Source of the DNA: Chlorella sorokiniana
Taxonomy: Eukaryota > Chlorophyta > Trebouxiophyceae > Chlorellales > Chlorellaceae
Length of the DNA stretch: 64,000 nt
Reading direction: 5' to 3'
Assembly (NCBI GenBank): GCA_025917655.1
Contig: CP084608.1
Coordinates: forward strand, 620,001-684,000
The position numbers were made by a program, and so were the translations under genes. Shown one piece after another: positions 61,312 to 64,000 of the stretch. The notes under the pieces are model-generated. The model was not told the DNA's origin and made no database searches. It saw nothing but the letters and a program-made list of their open reading frames with translations. Numbering within the stretch: the stretch's first letter is position 1; each line of letters begins with the position of its first letter.

Positions 61312-62949
61312 TCACGCGCTTGCACGCCGCCAGGTGGCTGCGCCCCTCGCCTTGCGGCCCACGGCGCCCGCGGGCACGACCTCGCTGGCGGAGGCGGCAG
61401 CCACAGAGCTTCGCTCCTGCTCCTGCACTCGCTCGCTGAGCTGGCTGTAACAGCAGTTTGCGGGCTCGCTGCGGCGTGCAGCTGCAGCGCGATGGACATC
61501 TCCACCGGCAGGCGCTGCGCGCAGGCCTGCAGGCGGCGCAGCTGGTCCAGGCTGCACAGGGTGAGGGAAGGCAGAGCAAAAGGGGCGCGGAGGTTGACTT
61601 AGTGACCAGCAGGGCCAACAAATTCAGTCCCTGCCTGACGGCCAGCGGCACAGGCCGCCCAGCAGCTTCGAACAGCAGGCACGCCAGGCAGGGAGCGCTT
61701 TCGACAACCCACCCCTGCTGCAGCAGCAACGCTGAGCGCACACGGCGGATTCCTGCGGCCTTCCCGCTGCGCACCTTAGCGGGTGGCGCAGCGCGGCGCG
61801 CACCAGCCGCACATACTTGTCCAGCATCTGGCCAAAGCGGCCCTGCCCCGCCAGGCTGGCCCAAGCCTCGGTGTAGCGCACGGCGGCCTCGCCGCTGGCC
61901 CAGCCCGCCGCCACCGCATCGTCGGCGGCGCAGGCGAAGCGGTGGCCAAAGTAGGGGGTGAGCCAGAGGAAGCGGCTGGCGGCGGCGCACGCAGAGTGCA
62001 GCTCCGTGATGTCCTGCTCCGCCACAGGTGCACCCGCGTCGTAGGCGGCCTTCAGCGCCTGCTTTATGCGCGTGGCAGCTGCGGAGTAGGGCGCCGCCGC
62101 AGCGGGGCTGCCAAAGCGTAGGGAAGCCAGCAGGCACAGCGCGGCCTTGCCGACGGCCGCCGCGCATCGCGCGTCGCCAGCCGCCAGGGTCTGCTTGCAG
62201 CAGTCGGTGGCGTGCTCTGCAGCGAGGCAAGCGGAGCACCCAAAGCAAGCGGGTCAGGCAGTGTGCTCGCCTTTCCATGATCAGGTTGCCACCGACAAGC
62301 ACCCAGCATTCACAAGCACCCAGCCGCCGCGTCTCACCCAGCAGGGGCAGGAGGCCCGGCGAGACGGCCACCAGTCCGCGATCAGCTGCCGCGTCGCTCC
62401 ACGCAGGACGAAGACCCGTGTCCAGGCGGCGCAGCAGCAGCGCGGTGGCCGGTGCGAGCGGGGCACCGGCTGTTGCAAGGGCATCCAGTAGCCGAGGGTA
62501 CTCGGCCCGAAACACCTGCACCAGAACGCGAATTTTGTGGAGTTCAGTGGAGGATTCGCCTCAAGAGTGCTCCCACAGCCTCCCCAGGACTGTCCGTCGG
62601 CCCGCACAACCGATAACGCGGCTGTGGCCTCGCACCTGTTCCACGGCCACCAGCGATGGCTCCTGGTACAGGGCGCTGGCATCGTAAGGTTTGCGATATT
62701 CCTGGTGCAGAGCACCGCTAAGATGTGGGTCCTGCAACACGAGATAAAGGCAGCACCACCTGGTGAGGGGAGGGCGGAGTATACTAATAGATGACGAATG
62801 AGTAATATCTTCTTGTGCCGCCTCTGGACCTCCAGACACCCCCGCCCATACCCGCTTGCTGAATCGACCGTGTCCTAAGCGGCTGTCAAAAACCTCACCA
62901 CTGTCTTCTGGGACCGGGTTGACTCCAGGGAGGGCGTGAAAACGGCCAT
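61312..62949 (-). CDS. Unrecognised alpha-helical protein
   Basis: Exon 1 appears to be 62949-62899 (MAVFTPSLESTRSQKTV, then gtgagg), joining in phase to an exon at about 62733-62638 (DPHLSGALHQEYRKPYDASA). Next come VFRAEYPRLLDALATAGAPL with LLLRRLDTGLRP (about 62515-62340), HATDCCKQTLAAGDARC with AALCLLASLRFGSPAAA, TELHSACAAASRFLWLTPYF and YTEAWASLAGQGRFGQMLDK (about 62225-61780), and LDQLRRLQACAQRLPVEMSI (about 61560-61500). It ends in a low-complexity tail. Regular amphipathic helices suggest an all-helical fold, perhaps ARM/TPR-like. I recognise no family, motif or localisation signal. The tail frame and stop (61312) are uncertain because of a likely shift near 61450. Confidence 0.6.
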
Positions 62950-63454
62950 CGCCACTTTGGACTTAAGCGGGCGGGAAGCGGCTGTCAACCGGGCTGGCGC
63001 ATCGCCTCCGGCGCGCTGCATTTCCCGTGCGTGGCCTGCAAAGGGATTGGGAAGGCCAGGAGCCCGGGCAGTTCTCGCCAGTTTGAGTACACAAGCCTTG
63101 CTGCCCTACGCACCCTGCACCCTTCATCGCGCACATTCAAACATCTGGATCACTTTTGAAGCAGGCTTACCGTGCCCCGGGGGCTTGGGAAGGCTTTGCG
63201 CCGACGTGAAAGTCATCGCTGCTCACTCAGGTGTTCACACAGCTCGCGTGCATCAAACAGCTCAGGAGCGTAGAAGGAGAGTAAATGGACAGTGACAGGC
63301 GAAGGCGCGCAAATGAGGATATGCACCATGAACGATCGTTGAGTCAGCAAAAGTGCGCGTGCGCCTTCGCGGGCAGATGCATCCTTTTCTTTGCACACTG
63401 CCAAAGTGCCTTACATCCAGCCAGCGAATACAGTGGATGCAGGGACTGGATCCC
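62950..63454. other. Intergenic region between two minus-strand genes
   Basis: About 500 bp with the promoter of the unrecognised gene and the 3' UTR of the M50 protease gene. Nothing else is supported. Confidence 0.55.
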
Positions 63455-64000
63455 TCACACCGCACCGTTGCCGCCGAAGCGGCTGTAGCCGCCGCCTGTT
63501 GCAGGCAGGTGTGGGACGCCGCCACCCACACAGGCGTCCGTGTGGCTGAACATGGGGTGCTGCTCGACGGCTCCTGAGCGGATGGCCTGCCACAGCTCCG
63601 CGGTCACGTAGAGCATCCACAGACCGACCGCAATGGTCAGGAACTGCGCACGCCACACGCCCAAACACACCACCCCAGCCCCCAGCACAGTCGCCACGCT
63701 CGCGGTGGCCCTCGCCGCAGGTTCGGGCGCACGCCGGCCAGCAGCAGGGCGTCAGCGAAGATGCGGCCACCATCCAGCGGGTACGCCGGCAGCAGCAGAT
63801 TGAAGGCGGCCAGCGCGATGTTGAGCTGCCAGGGATGGACGGGGGAGCAGGCAGGCAGCAAAGTCGGCAGACGCAGCCGGGCAGCCGCCGGCCAGCAGGA
63901 AGGGTCGAGACAGAAGGCCGGCCCACATGTCGTCCAACCTCTGGCGCGGCGCAAGCGCACCTGGCACGCAGCCGCCACCACCGCCAGGCCAAAGTGCTGG
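63455..64000 (-). CDS. M50 site-2 metalloprotease family protein, 3' part
   Basis: The gene runs off the right edge, so its start, and presumably the HExxH zinc motif, are outside the window. Visible exons give a membrane helix ending GLAVVAAACQ (63963 and up), LNIALAAFNLLLPAYPLDGG with RIFADALLLAG (about 63725-63828), then VATVLGAGVVCLGVWRAQFL, TIAVGLWMLYVTAELWQAI and a soluble tail ending SRFGGNGAV at 63455. The N-L-L-x(2)-x-P-L-D-G-G-R motif supplies the third zinc ligand in the site-2 protease family, which cuts proteins inside membranes. The A-x-P-L-D-G-G-R form resembles bacterial and algal group members rather than SREBP S2P proper. A small frame shift or short intron lies near 63715. 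Confidence 0.85.

Overview
The window is nuclear DNA from a green alga, most likely a trebouxiophyte of the Chlorella group. The evidence is very GC-rich coding sequence with many short GT-AG introns, plant-type housekeeping proteins (the green-lineage uncoupling protein and complex I 20.9 kDa subunit, Mago, Snu114, ALMT-like and PUX-like proteins), and Ala/Pro-rich low-complexity proteins. The genus is an inference. I see no mobile element, viral remnant, rRNA, tRNA or CRISPR array.

Eighteen protein genes can be supported. Left to right: an ammonium transporter (+, its 5' end lies outside the window); a cryptochrome/photolyase whose open frame also carries a HEL2/ZNF598-like helical region (+); a secreted Cys-motif protein with Asp- and Pro-rich linkers (-); a very long LRR/coiled-coil protein (-); a class I alpha-1,2-mannosidase of family GH47 (+); a secreted beta-helix, pectate-lyase-like protein (+); a secreted PAN/Apple-domain protein (-); a small Tudor/PWWP-like nuclear protein (-); an ALMT/FUSC-type membrane protein (-); a UBX-domain p97 adaptor (-); Mago nashi (-); the U5 snRNP GTPase EFTUD2/Snu114 (+); a complex I subunit (-); a DHHC S-acyltransferase (-); ribosomal protein P1 (+); a mitochondrial uncoupling protein (-); an unrecognised alpha-helical protein (-); and the 3' part of an M50 site-2 metalloprotease (-).

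The genes are packed tightly, with gaps of 0.1 to 1.1 kb. Several pairs are head to head. The clearest is Mago and EFTUD2, an exon-junction-complex core protein and a spliceosomal GTPase that share about 670 bp of upstream DNA. There are no operons. The proteins fall into loose themes: RNA processing, mitochondrial energy metabolism, the secretory pathway and cell wall, membrane transport, and light sensing.

Nearly every conserved gene carries one or more apparent one-base frame shifts inside C, G or T runs. They also hit essential genes such as EFTUD2 and P1, so they look like consensus-sequence errors rather than pseudogenes. Coordinates below run from the start codon to the stop codon of each multi-exon gene; exon edges are my own readings of splice sites.
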